NCBI GenBank assembly: GCA_001770205.1
Contig: MEQL01000039.1
Coordinates: 322,787-386,786, forward strand
DNA length: 64,000 bases
Direction of reading: 5' to 3'
Source: Bdellovibrionales bacterium RIFOXYD12_FULL_39_22
Lineage (GTDB): Bacteria > Bdellovibrionota > Bacteriovoracia > Bacteriovoracales > Bacteriovoracaceae
The position numbers and the translations under genes were made by a program. The stretch's first letter is position 1; every line of letters begins with the position of its first letter. The notes below the pieces were generated by a model. It was not told where the DNA came from and ran no database searches. It worked only from the letters and a program-made list of their open reading frames with translations. Positions 43,089-54,263 of this stretch are shown here, in pieces.

Positions 43089-46000
43089 ATGCATGGCCTT
43101 AATCTGGTGGCCGAAAAAATTTTGAATTGGCACAAATCCTCTAACGTGCCCATGAAAATTTCTGGAATGGGGCCATCTGAATGGCACTTTTTTTATACCA
43201 ACTTTTTATTGAAAAGAAAAAAAGAAGAAATACCATCGCATCATTTAATTGTTTGCCCAACAGCAGATGTTTTAGAAGATGTCTATAGCAATTTAAAAAA
43301 AGCAATCCCCGATATTTTGATTTTTCCTGGCCATGAAATAAATCCCTTTTCAGAGGTTTTTTCATCTTCCCGAAATCTTTTTCAACGCTTTTTTGCCTTG
43401 GCAAAAATTTTACAAGGGCCAAATCCCATAATCCTTCTATGCACTCCAGAAGGACTTGTTTTGAAAAATCCACCACTTTCTTTTTTTTCAGAAAATAGTT
43501 TATTGATTTCTACTTCTGATATTATCTCCCCTGTCGATTTGGCGGCGCGACTGATAAGAATTGGATATTTTTCGTCAACTACTGTTGAAGAGCCGGGAAC
43601 TTTCTCTAGAAAGGGCGAAATTTTTGATATTTTTCCTACGCTCGGTGGGCCTGTTCGTTTGCATTATTTTGATGAAATGATTGAAGATATTTTCTTAATT
43701 GACCAACAAACCAACAAATCAATTCGAGAGAAAAAACTTAAAGATATTTTTATTCCCCCGGCACCTGGAATTTTCACTAATGATCCGTTCCGTTCACAGC
43801 TTCGCGAAAACTTGCCGATGCCTTCTCCTTTGTTTAAGCGACGACATGAGGCACGAAAAGAGTTGTTACAGTCTTTGGCAAATGGCCGTCTTTTTGACAA
43901 TTATCCACTTTTTGTCTCTTCCTTTTTTGCTGAACATTCTACTCTTTTAGATTTTTTTACCACCCCAAATGGTTTGATAACTTTTATCTCCGCAGATGAA
44001 TCTGTTCGTTCACAGACAGAAGAGTTTGAACTAATTCGTGCAGACTATGCGCGCCGTCTTGCCGATTCTGAAGATGAAATGGTTACCCCTTCTCCCGAGA
44101 AAATATATGACCTAGATAGATTTGCTAAAATTGATTCAATAAAGGCATTGCAGGTAAACAGTGTTGCGATGGATGCTCTTACTTGCGATCTTGATAATAG
44201 CATCGCTGTGCAAATGGAGTCGGCCCGCATTTTCTTAAACAACCATGTCAATCCAGCGCAAGACAAGTTTGAATATTTTAATCAACTTTTTGATTTTTTT
44301 AAAACCCACTTCCAATATAACGGAAATATAATTTTTCTATATGAAAACATCAACGCCAAAGAAGAAATTGCCTTTTTAATTGATGGCCACGCTTTTTCTT
44401 CGGAACTGCTGTCACGAATTTCATATCAACAGTTTTCTCTTGATCAGGGTTTTTACTATTTTGCAGAAAAGTTATTAGTTCTAACTTCTGCAGATCTTTT
44501 TTCAAAAAAGCGCAACAAGGCCAAGGCCACAAGACAAATTAATATTGATCTTTTCGCCGAACAAATGGCATCCCTCGTTCCTGGCGATTATGTAATCCAC
44601 AGCACACATGGACTTGGCCAGTATTTAGGTCTGGAGGCAATGCAGGTTGGAAGCAGTACCTCAGATTTTTTAGTTTTACTTTATGATGAAAACGATAAGA
44701 TCTATGTTCCTGTTTATAAGATTAACCTGATCCAAAAAAGTGCACCAGCTACTGCCGGCCTAAAATTAAATAACCTTCGCTCAAAAAAGTTTCAACAAAT
44801 TAAAGAACGAGCAAAAAACGCGGCCAAAGAACTGGCCTTTGATCTTTTAAAATTACAGGCCGAACGAAAGTCATCACCGGCGTTTGCCTTTTCCCCTCCG
44901 GACCACCATTTTAAAGAGTTCGAATTGGCCTTTCCTTTCAATGAGACAAAGGATCAAGTTTCTGCCATTAACAATGTTCTTGACGCCATGCAGGCACCAA
45001 CACCGATGGATCACTTGGTTTGTGGCGATGTAGGTTTTGGTAAAACAGAAGTAGCAATGCGTGCGGCCTTTAAGGCCGTGCTTGATGGAAAACAGGTGGC
45101 CATTTTAGTTCCTACCACTATTTTAGCGCTACAGCACTATAACTCTTTTGTAGAACGTTTCGCCAACTTCCCAGTTAAAATAGATTTTCTTTCTCGCTTC
45201 AAGTCCGCCCCGCAGGCAAAAAAATTGAAAGAGGATTTGGCCGAAGGGAAAGTAGATATTGTCATTGGTACTCACATGTTGCTTGCTGATTCTATGAAAT
45301 TTAAAAGTCTAGGACTTGTTGTCGTTGATGAAGAGCAGCGATTTGGGGTAGGCCATAAAGAAAAACTAAAATTAATGAAAGCAACTTTGGATTTTTTAAC
45401 GCTAACGGCAACTCCGATTCCTAGAACTTTGCAGTTGGCATTTTTGGGACTACGCGATCTCTCCTTAATCCAGACAGCACCTCCAAAGCGACAATCAATA
45501 AAAACTTATTTGATAAAAGAGGACTTCAACACTATCAAGCATGCACTTGAACAAGAACTGGCCCGCGGCGGCCAAGTATTTTATGTACATAATCGCGTCA
45601 ACGATATTGAGATGGTACGAGAAGAAATTATAAAAATGGTTCCAACTGCCAAAATCGTGGTGGCGCATGGCCAACTTCCTGAGCGACAATTAGAAGAAAA
45701 AATTTCTGCTTTTTACTCTGGGAAATATCATATTTTACTATCCACAACTATCATTGAATCTGGAATCGATATTCCAAATGCTAACACCATGATAATTAAC
45801 CGCGCGGATACCTTCGGCCTGGCCCAACTCCATCAGTTACGTGGCCGCATCGGCCGCTCTGACCGCAAGGCCTACGCCTATTTTGTTATTCCCAAAGAGA
45901 AAAAACTAACCACAATTGCGGAACAAAGATTAAAAGCATTACAAACTTACGCCGATATGGGATCTGGATTTTCAATTGCTTCTTCTGATTTGGAAATTCG

Positions 46001-46580
46001 TGGGGCCGGCGACATCTTAGGAGCGTCACAGTCTGGCCATATTGAAGAAGTGGGCCTAGAGCTTTATATGGAGCTTTTAAAAGAGGCCATCGCCGAGCTG
46101 AAGGGAGAGCAAAGACGAGTTTCCCGCGATTTGGAAATATCAACTCCTTTCCCGGCCTATATTCCGCACTCATACATCACAGATTCAGCAGAGCGGTTGC
46201 GCATTTATAAAAAATTATCTAACTGCACCGATCTAAGCGTCCTATATCAAATTATTGACGATATTTCTGATATTTTTGGAAGTTTTCCAGAAGAGATTAA
46301 AAACTTGTTCACAATTATTGAGGCAAAAATTATTCTCGGCCCCTGCGCTTTAAAATCCATTGCGGTGGCCGGATCTACTTTGACCTTTAAGTTTGACCGC
46401 GAGGCCATTGACAAGGATACTGCTCTTCGTGATCGAATTGTTAAGCTTTTTACCTCTCGACCAAAAGTTTACAAAATTAATCCCGACTATAGCGTTATAT
46501 ATGGCCACCGAGAAGTTATCTCTCAAGAAGTTTTATTAAAAATCTCAAAAGATGTTGCGGAGCAACTGGTAAAATGTTAA
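43089..46580 (+). CDS. mfd: Transcription-repair coupling factor Mfd
   Basis: A DNA translocase that removes stalled RNA polymerase and recruits UvrA. 1163 residues: UvrB-like N-terminal domains, the RNA-polymerase-interacting CarD-like module (LVPGDYVIHSTHGLGQYLG), the RecG-like motor with Walker A GDVGFGKTEVA (about 645-655), VVDEEQRFGVGHKEKLK, the TATPIPRTL motif and the TRG region, and the C-terminal TRCF domain. The ATG at 43089 has GAGGA nine bases upstream; the TTG at 43062 lies before that ribosome site. It is divergent from the complex-I-like operon. uvrA lies 3 kb downstream in the same direction. Confidence 0.97.
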   Translation: MHGLNLVAEKILNWHKSSNVPMKISGMGPSEWHFFYTNFLLKRKKEEIPSHHLIVCPTADVLEDVYSNLKKAIPDILIFPGHEINPFSEVFSSSRNLFQRFFALAKILQGPNPIILLCTPEGLVLKNPPLSFFSENSLLISTSDIISPVDLAARLIRIGYFSSTTVEEPGTFSRKGEIFDIFPTLGGPVRLHYFDEMIEDIFLIDQQTNKSIREKKLKDIFIPPAPGIFTNDPFRSQLRENLPMPSPLFKRRHEARKELLQSLANGRLFDNYPLFVSSFFAEHSTLLDFFTTPNGLITFISADESVRSQTEEFELIRADYARRLADSEDEMVTPSPEKIYDLDRFAKIDSIKALQVNSVAMDALTCDLDNSIAVQMESARIFLNNHVNPAQDKFEYFNQLFDFFKTHFQYNGNIIFLYENINAKEEIAFLIDGHAFSSELLSRISYQQFSLDQGFYYFAEKLLVLTSADLFSKKRNKAKATRQINIDLFAEQMASLVPGDYVIHSTHGLGQYLGLEAMQVGSSTSDFLVLLYDENDKIYVPVYKINLIQKSAPATAGLKLNNLRSKKFQQIKERAKNAAKELAFDLLKLQAERKSSPAFAFSPPDHHFKEFELAFPFNETKDQVSAINNVLDAMQAPTPMDHLVCGDVGFGKTEVAMRAAFKAVLDGKQVAILVPTTILALQHYNSFVERFANFPVKIDFLSRFKSAPQAKKLKEDLAEGKVDIVIGTHMLLADSMKFKSLGLVVVDEEQRFGVGHKEKLKLMKATLDFLTLTATPIPRTLQLAFLGLRDLSLIQTAPPKRQSIKTYLIKEDFNTIKHALEQELARGGQVFYVHNRVNDIEMVREEIIKMVPTAKIVVAHGQLPERQLEEKISAFYSGKYHILLSTTIIESGIDIPNANTMIINRADTFGLAQLHQLRGRIGRSDRKAYAYFVIPKEKKLTTIAEQRLKALQTYADMGSGFSIASSDLEIRGAGDILGASQSGHIEEVGLELYMELLKEAIAELKGEQRRVSRDLEISTPFPAYIPHSYITDSAERLRIYKKLSNCTDLSVLYQIIDDISDIFGSFPEEIKNLFTIIEAKIILGPCALKSIAVAGSTLTFKFDREAIDKDTALRDRIVKLFTSRPKVYKINPDYSVIYGHREVISQEVLLKISKDVAEQLVKC

Positions 46581-46638
46581 TTTTTTACTAATATTATTTG
46601 TTATTTCTAATGGGTAACAATTTATCAAAGGACTTATG

Positions 46639-47460
46639 ATGAATTATCTTTTCTCTTTTTTCATCCTTTTCTCTATTCCTTTTTCAACAATGGCCCGGCC
46701 AAGTAATCCCAATGCGGTGGTTGCCTCCATCAATGGTACAAAAATTCTCGCTGGTGAATTAGAGGTTGCCTATCAGCAAAATGCTCTTTTTGTTTCGGAC
46801 AAAAAGGTAACTCGCGAGTCAGTATTGTTGGATCTTATTAATCGCGAACTAGGCATCCAAAAGGCCAAACAAGCTAAACTAGAAAATGATCCTACGGTCA
46901 AATATAAAATGGAAGATATTCTTTTTCATGCACAGGTTTCAAAAGACCTCGAGGGCAAGCTAAAAGAGATTGTTGTAACTGATAAAGATTTAAAGGACTA
47001 CTACGTTAAATTCCCAGAATATCGCACGGCCCACATTCTTTTTCGCACTACGATCAATCCCAAAGACGATGAAGTAAAGGCCGCCTTAGCACAGTCGCTA
47101 AAAGTTTACGAGGAACTGCGTAAATCTCCTGAGAAATTTCCAGAAATGGCCAATCGCTTCTCTCAGAGCAGCACCGCTCCGGCCGGAGGAGATATGGGTT
47201 TTCAACCGGCCAAAGCACTTGCTCCAGAATATTTCAAGGCCATAAATGGAAAACCAGTTGGCTATATTGCTCCACCAGTGCATACCGCTTTTGGATTTCA
47301 TATTGTCAAAATTTTGGCCATTAATTCTTTCGACCAAATTAATGTTGCCTATTATAAAAAAATTATCCACGATATTAAACGCGATGAAATTATGGAGCAG
47401 TATTTCGCTGCGCAACGCAAAAGTGCTAAAATTGAAATTGACAAGAAGATGCTAGAATAG
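46639..47460 (+). CDS. Exported parvulin-type peptidyl-prolyl isomerase
   Basis: About 273 residues with a signal peptide (cleavage near MA-RP, about residue 20), a SurA-N-like helical region, and a rotamase domain with the conserved RTAHILF, AGGDMGF and FGFHIVKI motifs. It catalyses prolyl isomerisation and helps outer-membrane protein folding in the periplasm. AAAGGA is better spaced for the second ATG (46639) than for that at 46636. The next gene, a SurA-type chaperone, starts 7 bases after its stop. Confidence 0.9.
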   Translation: MNYLFSFFILFSIPFSTMARPSNPNAVVASINGTKILAGELEVAYQQNALFVSDKKVTRESVLLDLINRELGIQKAKQAKLENDPTVKYKMEDILFHAQVSKDLEGKLKEIVVTDKDLKDYYVKFPEYRTAHILFRTTINPKDDEVKAALAQSLKVYEELRKSPEKFPEMANRFSQSSTAPAGGDMGFQPAKALAPEYFKAINGKPVGYIAPPVHTAFGFHIVKILAINSFDQINVAYYKKIIHDIKRDEIMEQYFAAQRKSAKIEIDKKMLE

Positions 47461-47467
47461 GGCCATT

Positions 47468-48388
47468 ATGAACATACTTTTACTTTTTACTTTGTTTTTT
47501 TCTTTTCTTGTCTCTCCGCTTCGTGCAGAGTTGCTGGATAAAATCGTTGCTGTTATTGATGATGAGGTAGTTTCTCTTTCGCAAATCAATCAAATCAAAA
47601 GCAATCTTGCTTCTCGCAAAACCATCTCCCCAATTGTTTATTCCAATGAAAAGATGACCGACCAACAAATAGTTGACACGATTATAAATGGCCGCTTATC
47701 CCGAGACAAGCTTAATGAAGTTGGTATTGTTATTGCTGATGAGATGGTAGAAGAGCAAATAAAGTTAACGGAGCAACGCCTAGGTCTTTCTAGGTCAGAT
47801 CTTTTACAATACTTAGAAAGCAATCGATTAACCTTTGATGAATATTTTGAACTAACTCGGGAGGCAATGGAAAATCAATATTTTCATCAAAAAGTCATTC
47901 GTCCACTGATCTCCATTACTGAACAAGAAGTTAAGAATGAATTTTACAAAAAAAATGTCAACAACCAAACCCTGGCATTTCGTTACAATCTAGTAGATTT
48001 TTCACTTCCTAAGGCCAGCGTTACTGGCGATATGTTGAAACATTTCAAGGATGTTTTAACCAATTTTCAAATATCCGGTGATCTTCCTAAAGAGTTTAAA
48101 AGTTTGGAGACCAACGTTATCGGCGATATAACAGAAGATGGCCTCGCAAAAAATTTAAAAGATCTTTTAAAAGTCACTGATGAGGGCAAGTTTAGTGATC
48201 CTCTTTCCCTCGGAGACGGCAAGCAACATGTTTTTTATGTAAAGAAAAAGGATCTGGTTGAATCTGAACTTTTCATTAAGCAGAAGATGGAAATTCAGGC
48301 GGAACTATTTTATAAGCAGTCAAAAATAACGGAAGAAGTTTGGTTTCAGCGAGAACGTAATAAGCATTATATTAAAACTTTTTTTTAA
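47468..48388 (+). CDS. SurA-N-domain periplasmic chaperone
   Basis: 306 residues with a signal peptide (LLFTLFFSFLVSPLRA, cleaved about residue 19). The mature start ELLDKIVAVIDDEVVSLSQI is the classic SurA N-terminal opening. The C-terminal part retains the general shape of a rotamase but lacks clear catalytic motifs, so it may be a pure chaperone. It is co-transcribed with the preceding isomerase and followed after 13 bases by pdxA, the surA-pdxA order known in proteobacteria. Confidence 0.85.
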   Translation: MNILLLFTLFFSFLVSPLRAELLDKIVAVIDDEVVSLSQINQIKSNLASRKTISPIVYSNEKMTDQQIVDTIINGRLSRDKLNEVGIVIADEMVEEQIKLTEQRLGLSRSDLLQYLESNRLTFDEYFELTREAMENQYFHQKVIRPLISITEQEVKNEFYKKNVNNQTLAFRYNLVDFSLPKASVTGDMLKHFKDVLTNFQISGDLPKEFKSLETNVIGDITEDGLAKNLKDLLKVTDEGKFSDPLSLGDGKQHVFYVKKKDLVESELFIKQKMEIQAELFYKQSKITEEVWFQRERNKHYIKTFF

Positions 48389-48401
48389 TACTTTGTAGAT
48401 T

Positions 48402-49340
48402 ATGATTATTGTCTCACAGGGACATGAAAGGTCTATAGCATTAGAGGTTTTTTTTAAAAGCTCTCTCTTGCTTTCTCCTCGTGAACTATCACAAATTTTA
48501 TTAGTGGCCGACGAAAGTTCCATTGCTAAAAATTTAGAAGATTTACGGTTTAAATTTAGCATTAAAAACAAAAGCATTATTATTAATAAGAAAATTATTC
48601 CTTTTCATGCCACAACAAGCTCTCTCGTTCCACTTTCTACTAATTCTTTGTCGACGGCACTGTCTCTTATAAATCCAATACGGGATGTTTTGTTGACATT
48701 ACCGACCTCCAAAGATCAGCTCTCAATCGGGAAAAAGCAACTGGCCGGATATACCGAGTATTTGCGTGAACACTTTGCTAATCAATTTTTGGCCATGAAT
48801 TTTGTGGCCGACAAGCATCAAATAATGCTTGTTACTGATCACTTGCCTCTTAAGCAAGTATCCTCGACTATTAATTCCAATTTAATTGTGCAAAAGAGTA
48901 TTCTTTCTCTCGATGGTTACCATAAATTTTTTCAAACTATTAATGAGATTTATTTTGCGGGCATTAATCCTCATGCTGGAGAAGCTGGAATTTTAGGAAA
49001 TGAAGATCGTGTTGTTTCTGAAGCAATTAAAGTTTTGGCGCAAAAGTATCCCTCTAAAAAATTCCATGGCCCTCTTTCGGGAGATACACTTCATACTATT
49101 TCACCTCTAAGCAATCGCTTATTTGTTTATATGTTTCACGACCAGGGATTGGCCCCCTTTAAGGCCCTCCATGGTTTCACTGGACTTAATGTTTCTCTCG
49201 GACTACCTTTCTTGCGATTAAGCGTTGACCATGGCACGGCCTTTTCTCTTTACGGAAAAGGAAATGCCGATCATTCCGGCTGCTCTTTTGTTTTAGCGCA
49301 GGCACTTTCGGTCAACCAAAAACTTGCAAGAGGTGAGTGA
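48402..49340 (+). CDS. pdxA: 4-hydroxythreonine-4-phosphate dehydrogenase PdxA
   Basis: Oxidises 4-phosphohydroxy-threonine in pyridoxal-phosphate synthesis. The three metal-binding histidines are visible in VTDHLPL, GINPHAGEAGILG and MFHDQGLAPFK. The C-terminal VDHGTAFSLYGKGNAD is standard. Two usual motifs have changed: the N-terminal GDPAGIGPE is replaced by a segment reading SQGHERSIALEVF, and GHTEYL reads GYTEYL, losing a substrate-binding His. At 312 residues it is slightly short. Its stop overlaps the uvrA start by one base. It is likely functional but the two substitutions merit attention. Confidence 0.88.
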   Translation: MIIVSQGHERSIALEVFFKSSLLLSPRELSQILLVADESSIAKNLEDLRFKFSIKNKSIIINKKIIPFHATTSSLVPLSTNSLSTALSLINPIRDVLLTLPTSKDQLSIGKKQLAGYTEYLREHFANQFLAMNFVADKHQIMLVTDHLPLKQVSSTINSNLIVQKSILSLDGYHKFFQTINEIYFAGINPHAGEAGILGNEDRVVSEAIKVLAQKYPSKKFHGPLSGDTLHTISPLSNRLFVYMFHDQGLAPFKALHGFTGLNVSLGLPFLRLSVDHGTAFSLYGKGNADHSGCSFVLAQALSVNQKLARGE

Positions 49341-52165
49341 TGGCCATAAATGAAATTCAAATCACTGGCGCGCGCGTTCACAACCTAAAAAATATCTCTC
49401 TGGCTATTCCCAAAAATAAACTAGTCGTAATCTCTGGCCCTTCTGGTTCGGGAAAATCTTCCCTGGCCTTTGATACTCTCTATGTTGAGGGCCAACGCCG
49501 CTACATTGAATCACTTTCCTCTTATGCTCGCCAATTTTTAGAACAGTTTCAGCCTCCGGAAGTAGAATCTATCTCCGGCCTCTCTCCGGCCATAGCCATA
49601 AACCAAGGAACCTCCAGTCGAAATCCTCGCTCTACCGTTGGAACCATCACCGAAATATACGACTACCTTCGTATTCTTTATGCACGAATTGGAAAATTAT
49701 ATTGCCCTACTTCCAATATTGAAATTCGCAAATATTCTCCAACTCAAGTGGCCAATGAAATTTTAAATCATGAACTGGGGGCCAAGATAATTATCTTTGC
49801 TCCTCTTTATTCTAAGCTGGGAGAAAATATTCCCGAAAAACTACATCGCGCTATTGCCCAAGGATTTACCCGAGCACGTCTTAATAATGAAATCATTTCC
49901 CTCGAAGAAGTTAGTACTCCCAAAGAATTATCACAAATTGATATTGTAATTGACCGAGTTATTCTCAAGGCCGATATAAAAAAACGTTTAGTTGATTCCA
50001 TTGAATTAGCAATGAAGTTTTGTGATGGCAATGTACTAGTCGATATCTCTGGAAAGAATTTTCTCTTTAGTGAGAAGAATGTTTCTCCGGCCACTTTTGA
50101 AGTTTTTCCTCCTCTATCTCCTCAACTTTTTTCTTTTAATTCTCCCGTGGGAGCATGCCATACCTGTAAGGGAATTGGCTCTAGTCGCCTTTTTAGCATG
50201 GAAAAAATGATTCTAGATAAATCACTCTCCATAGCAGATGGCGCCATTCGTGCCCTTTCAAAGCGCAACTCTTTTTTTTATAAAATGGTGCAGACGGTGG
50301 CAGAAATTGAGGGCGTAGATTTGGCCACCAGCTATCGTCATCTTCCTAAAAGCTTTATTAAAATTTTATGGCATGGTACCTCCAAAAAGTATGAATTTGT
50401 TTTTACTTCTGAGAATTCACAATTTAATTTTACCAAACCGTTCGAAGGTATTTTATCCTTCTTAGATCGCAAATATCTCGATTCGGCCACCGATAAAAAA
50501 CGTCTGGAACTTGAGGCATTTATGTCCATTCAAACTTGCCCCGATTGTGCTGGACGAAAGTTAAATCCCATTGCTCTTTCCACTCGCATTGGGGAATGCA
50601 ATATTTCTGAGCTGGCGGAAATGACTATCGCCGATCTTTATCTTTTTATTACCACCTTAAAGCTTGATAATCATACCAGTGAGATTGCAAAAAATTTATT
50701 AAAAGAGATTCGCAATCGTTTACAATTTCTTTTAGATGTTGGCCTTCATTATTTAACACTTAGTAGAAATGCCGCCTCTTTGGCGGGAGGAGAGGCCCAA
50801 CGCATTCGTCTAGCAACTCAAATTGGCTCATCGCTCACTGGTGTTTTATATATATTAGATGAACCAAGCATTGGATTGCACCCGCGCGATACTCATCGCC
50901 TAATTAATACTCTGATTAATTTAAAAAACCTGGGTAATACCGTCATCGTAGTTGAACATGACCTCGAAGTTATAAATAGTGCCGACTACTTAATTGATTT
51001 TGGCCCAGAGGCCGGTAGTCGAGGAGGAGAGATAACTGCGGCCGGCACCCTGGATGAGATTCGTAATGCTACTCATTTTCCGCACTCAAAAACTGCCCAG
51101 CTTTTGGCCAATACCCTTTCTATCGCCGTTCCGGCCACTCGCAACGTCAGTACTAATTTTTTAAAAATTTTTGGTGTCAACAAAAACAATCTCAAAAACA
51201 TTGACGTGGAAATTCCACTTAACTCTTTTGTCTGTCTTACCGGCGTTAGTGGCTCTGGGAAATCAACACTCATGCACCAAGTTTTAGTTCCGGCAGTGCG
51301 TAACAGTCTAAGTAAAAAATCCTCCCTTGAACAATCCACGAATTATCGCGCTATTTCTGGCATTGGCCAGCTGAAGGGGATTATAGAATTAGACCAAGGG
51401 CCCATTGGCCGCACTCCTAATTCAAACCCTGCGACCTACACAGGAATTTTTGATGAAATTCGTAAAATTTTTGCAATGTCTAATGAATCCAAACTCCGAG
51501 GTTATTCTGCTGGCCGCTTTAGTTTCAATGTTAAAGGTGGCCGCTGTGAAGAGTGTGAGGGCGATGGTGTAAAAAAAATTGAAATGCACTTTCTTCCCGA
51601 TGTTTATATCAAGTGTAACGAATGCAACGGTACTCGCTATAACCAAGAAACTCTTTCCATTCTCTATAAGGGAAAAAATATTCACGATGTATTACACATG
51701 ACAGTGGCCGAAGCAATGGACTTTTTTTCTAATCATCCTAAAATTTATAAAACTCTTTCAACCCTCAATGATGTTGGCCTTTCCTATTTGCAGCTTGGCC
51801 AGCCGGCCAACACTCTTTCTGGCGGCGAAGCACAACGCTTAAAACTTTCTCGTGAACTCTCACGCAAAACTTATGGCAATACTCTTTACATTTTAGATGA
51901 GCCTTCAACCGGCCTGCATATCTATGATATTAAAATTTTACTCTCTGCTTTGATGAATTTAGTAAAAAATGGTAATTCCGTATTAGTCATTGAGCATAAT
52001 ATCGAAATTATCAAAACCGCAGACTACATAATTGATCTGGGCCCCGAAGGCGGTGCCGGCGGCGGTGAATTGGTGGCCTTTGGAACTCCCGAGCAAATTT
52101 GCCAAACGGCCGCAACACAAAACTCACATACTGTTAAATATCTGGCATCTGCGCTTACTCGTTAA
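49340..52165 (+). CDS. uvrA: Excinuclease ABC subunit A
   Basis: Damage-sensing ATPase of nucleotide excision repair, 941 residues. Two ABC modules are present, with Walker [10 protein letters not shown] near residue 33 and GVSGSGKST in the second half, and signature motifs [12 protein letters not shown] and [12 protein letters not shown]. Zinc-binding cysteines are seen in GACHTCKG...CPDCAGR and CEECEGDG...CNECNGTR; the extra N-terminal Cys pair of many UvrA (YCPxCG) is reduced to one Cys (YCPTSN). The ATG at 49340 shares a base with the pdxA stop; an in-frame GTG precedes it. Together with mfd this forms a repair neighbourhood. Confidence 0.97.
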   Translation: MAINEIQITGARVHNLKNISLAIPKNKLVVISGPSGSGKSSLAFDTLYVEGQRRYIESLSSYARQFLEQFQPPEVESISGLSPAIAINQGTSSRNPRSTVGTITEIYDYLRILYARIGKLYCPTSNIEIRKYSPTQVANEILNHELGAKIIIFAPLYSKLGENIPEKLHRAIAQGFTRARLNNEIISLEEVSTPKELSQIDIVIDRVILKADIKKRLVDSIELAMKFCDGNVLVDISGKNFLFSEKNVSPATFEVFPPLSPQLFSFNSPVGACHTCKGIGSSRLFSMEKMILDKSLSIADGAIRALSKRNSFFYKMVQTVAEIEGVDLATSYRHLPKSFIKILWHGTSKKYEFVFTSENSQFNFTKPFEGILSFLDRKYLDSATDKKRLELEAFMSIQTCPDCAGRKLNPIALSTRIGECNISELAEMTIADLYLFITTLKLDNHTSEIAKNLLKEIRNRLQFLLDVGLHYLTLSRNAASLAGGEAQRIRLATQIGSSLTGVLYILDEPSIGLHPRDTHRLINTLINLKNLGNTVIVVEHDLEVINSADYLIDFGPEAGSRGGEITAAGTLDEIRNATHFPHSKTAQLLANTLSIAVPATRNVSTNFLKIFGVNKNNLKNIDVEIPLNSFVCLTGVSGSGKSTLMHQVLVPAVRNSLSKKSSLEQSTNYRAISGIGQLKGIIELDQGPIGRTPNSNPATYTGIFDEIRKIFAMSNESKLRGYSAGRFSFNVKGGRCEECEGDGVKKIEMHFLPDVYIKCNECNGTRYNQETLSILYKGKNIHDVLHMTVAEAMDFFSNHPKIYKTLSTLNDVGLSYLQLGQPANTLSGGEAQRLKLSRELSRKTYGNTLYILDEPSTGLHIYDIKILLSALMNLVKNGNSVLVIEHNIEIIKTADYIIDLGPEGGAGGGELVAFGTPEQICQTAATQNSHTVKYLASALTR

Positions 52166-52257
52166 TAGCTAAGAAATTCATTTCGCGAAAAATTTACACA
52201 CCACTTTTCTTTTCAAAGACCTATAGATATCTTGGGAAAAAAAATTGGGAGAAATTT

Positions 52258-54240
52258 ATGAATTTATTTAAAAAAGGTATTTATTTATTATCCATTACTA
52301 TCTTTTTTTCGGCCTTTGCTCAAAATTATGAATCAACACCCTCTTCCCGCGAATATCGAAAAAAGGCCCTTTTTATATGCCACCAAATTAGTGCTTCTTC
52401 CGAATTAAATTATTCTGAGAATTTCTCTGCAGAATTTGTGGCAAACATAGATAAGTCAACTTTGCTAGAAAATTTTCAAGGAATCTATCGTGCACATGGG
52501 CCATGTACCCATATTAAGCTGGCCTCTCTCCCTTTTGATCCAACCAAAACCATTTATTATCATTTCTTTTTATCCGACAACCAATTTGCTGTTTTTAGCA
52601 TCAAATTACAAGATGACGGCAAAATTTCCGGCCTTCGCTTTCATGGCACCGATGATCCAACGATCAACCTCGACATCCGAGAACAGATGATTCCGATGCG
52701 CGACGGAACTCTTCTTCGAACCTTCTCTTATGTTCGCCAAGGCGATAACACTCCTCGCTCAACGATCATAACTCGAACTCCCTACCTGGTGCTAAACGAC
52801 AATCCGCGCCTGTATGAGAGTTTTTACGCGGTTACTGCCAAATATTTTATTCGGCGCGGCCACAACTTTGTATTACAGGCCATTCGTGGAACCCATGGCT
52901 CTGAAGGACAATATAAACTTTTTCATCCACACGAGATTAATGATGGATATGATACAATCGAGTGGGCCGCCACTCAATCTTTTTGCGATGGAAAAATTGG
53001 AGTAACCGGAACATCTTATGACGGATTTACCTCTCTTGCTGCCGCCATTTCCAATCATCCTGCATTAAAAGTTGTTTTAGCGGGAGGCTCACCTTCTAAT
53101 TTGGCAACAGACGCCTTTATGCCCAACGGCATTTTGATATTAAGCGCTCTCGACTATATTCGTTACAACCAAACAGGCCACGGTAACGCTTGGACACCTA
53201 ACTTTGCGGCACTCGCTGCTCAAAAATTACTTGATGTACCTTTGGTAGAAAATTACGATGAAATTCTTTTTGGCCAAGATTTTTCGGAATGGAATCTAAT
53301 GGTAAAAAACTATTCCGATCTTAGCGCCCCTTTTTGGAAGGAACGCCAGATTTTTGATCGCTTGCGAGATATTCAAGTTCCCACCTATCACATTGCTGGA
53401 ATGAGGGTGGACGGAGATATGCCCGATGTCGTACGCAATTTTGAAGAGATCAATAGAAATTCTCCCTATAAAAATAACCATCATCTTATCTTGGGTTATT
53501 GGGATCACGGCAACTCAACTCCCGCCTGGGGCGGAAGTAATCTTTCTCCTTTTATGCAAGAGCGATTCGGGGCCTTGCTAAATTATTATTTAAAAAATGT
53601 CGACACCCCTTTTGCCCACGCTCCTCGAGTACAAGTGGCCTCTAATTTCTCGGATAAATTTATTGAATCTGATAATTATCCCCTTCCCCTTTCAAGATCC
53701 AGCAAACTTTTTTTTAACCATCAGGCCAACACTTTCACCTTGGATGCCACCACTTTTGATAGTTCTCCCGCATCCTATGCCTTTCGTTCATTAGAACTTA
53801 ATAACTTTGATCCAAGCAGTGGGCAATCGCTTATCTACACCAAAGTTTTCAAAAAAGGCGAAGCCCTCAACATTAATGGTACCATCGACTTTAACCTCTA
53901 TCTTTCGATTGATACCCCTCAAACAGATTTTCTGGCCATAATTGCCAAGCTGGGAGTGGATGGAAAAGAAGAATTTGTTACCAACTGCTTAAATGGCACT
54001 CGCATTAAAAATGATGGCCCACCAAACGAGGTGATCAACGTACACTTTCAGTCATGTCCCATAATGAAGAAATTTCAAGAAGGCGAACAATTGCTAGTTA
54101 TTTTCGCCAGCAACCTCTTTCCATCCGTTGTTCGCAGCTCAAATAGTCAAACAGGAGAACTATCTTCTTTGAATGATGCCAATATTACACTATATCAGTC
54201 ATCAGAATACCCCAGCAGCATGGCCATCTCCGAAGAATAG
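52258..54240 (+). CDS. Exported CocE/NonD-family hydrolase (peptidase S15 type)
   Basis: 660 residues with a signal peptide ending near FAFAQ (about residue 21). The alpha/beta-hydrolase core carries the nucleophile in GTSYDG (Ser 253), with likely Asp 385 (MRVDGD) and His 417 (GYWDHG), and a C-terminal jelly-roll domain as in X-Pro dipeptidyl-peptidases and cocaine esterase. About 120 N-terminal residues before the catalytic domain are of unknown type. It may cleave prolyl peptides or acyl esters outside the cytoplasm; the substrate cannot be told. It stands as a single gene. Confidence 0.85.
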   Translation: MNLFKKGIYLLSITIFFSAFAQNYESTPSSREYRKKALFICHQISASSELNYSENFSAEFVANIDKSTLLENFQGIYRAHGPCTHIKLASLPFDPTKTIYYHFFLSDNQFAVFSIKLQDDGKISGLRFHGTDDPTINLDIREQMIPMRDGTLLRTFSYVRQGDNTPRSTIITRTPYLVLNDNPRLYESFYAVTAKYFIRRGHNFVLQAIRGTHGSEGQYKLFHPHEINDGYDTIEWAATQSFCDGKIGVTGTSYDGFTSLAAAISNHPALKVVLAGGSPSNLATDAFMPNGILILSALDYIRYNQTGHGNAWTPNFAALAAQKLLDVPLVENYDEILFGQDFSEWNLMVKNYSDLSAPFWKERQIFDRLRDIQVPTYHIAGMRVDGDMPDVVRNFEEINRNSPYKNNHHLILGYWDHGNSTPAWGGSNLSPFMQERFGALLNYYLKNVDTPFAHAPRVQVASNFSDKFIESDNYPLPLSRSSKLFFNHQANTFTLDATTFDSSPASYAFRSLELNNFDPSSGQSLIYTKVFKKGEALNINGTIDFNLYLSIDTPQTDFLAIIAKLGVDGKEEFVTNCLNGTRIKNDGPPNEVINVHFQSCPIMKKFQEGEQLLVIFASNLFPSVVRSSNSQTGELSSLNDANITLYQSSEYPSSMAISEE

Positions 54241-54263
54241 TGCTCCTTCTTTTTAAATAACCA

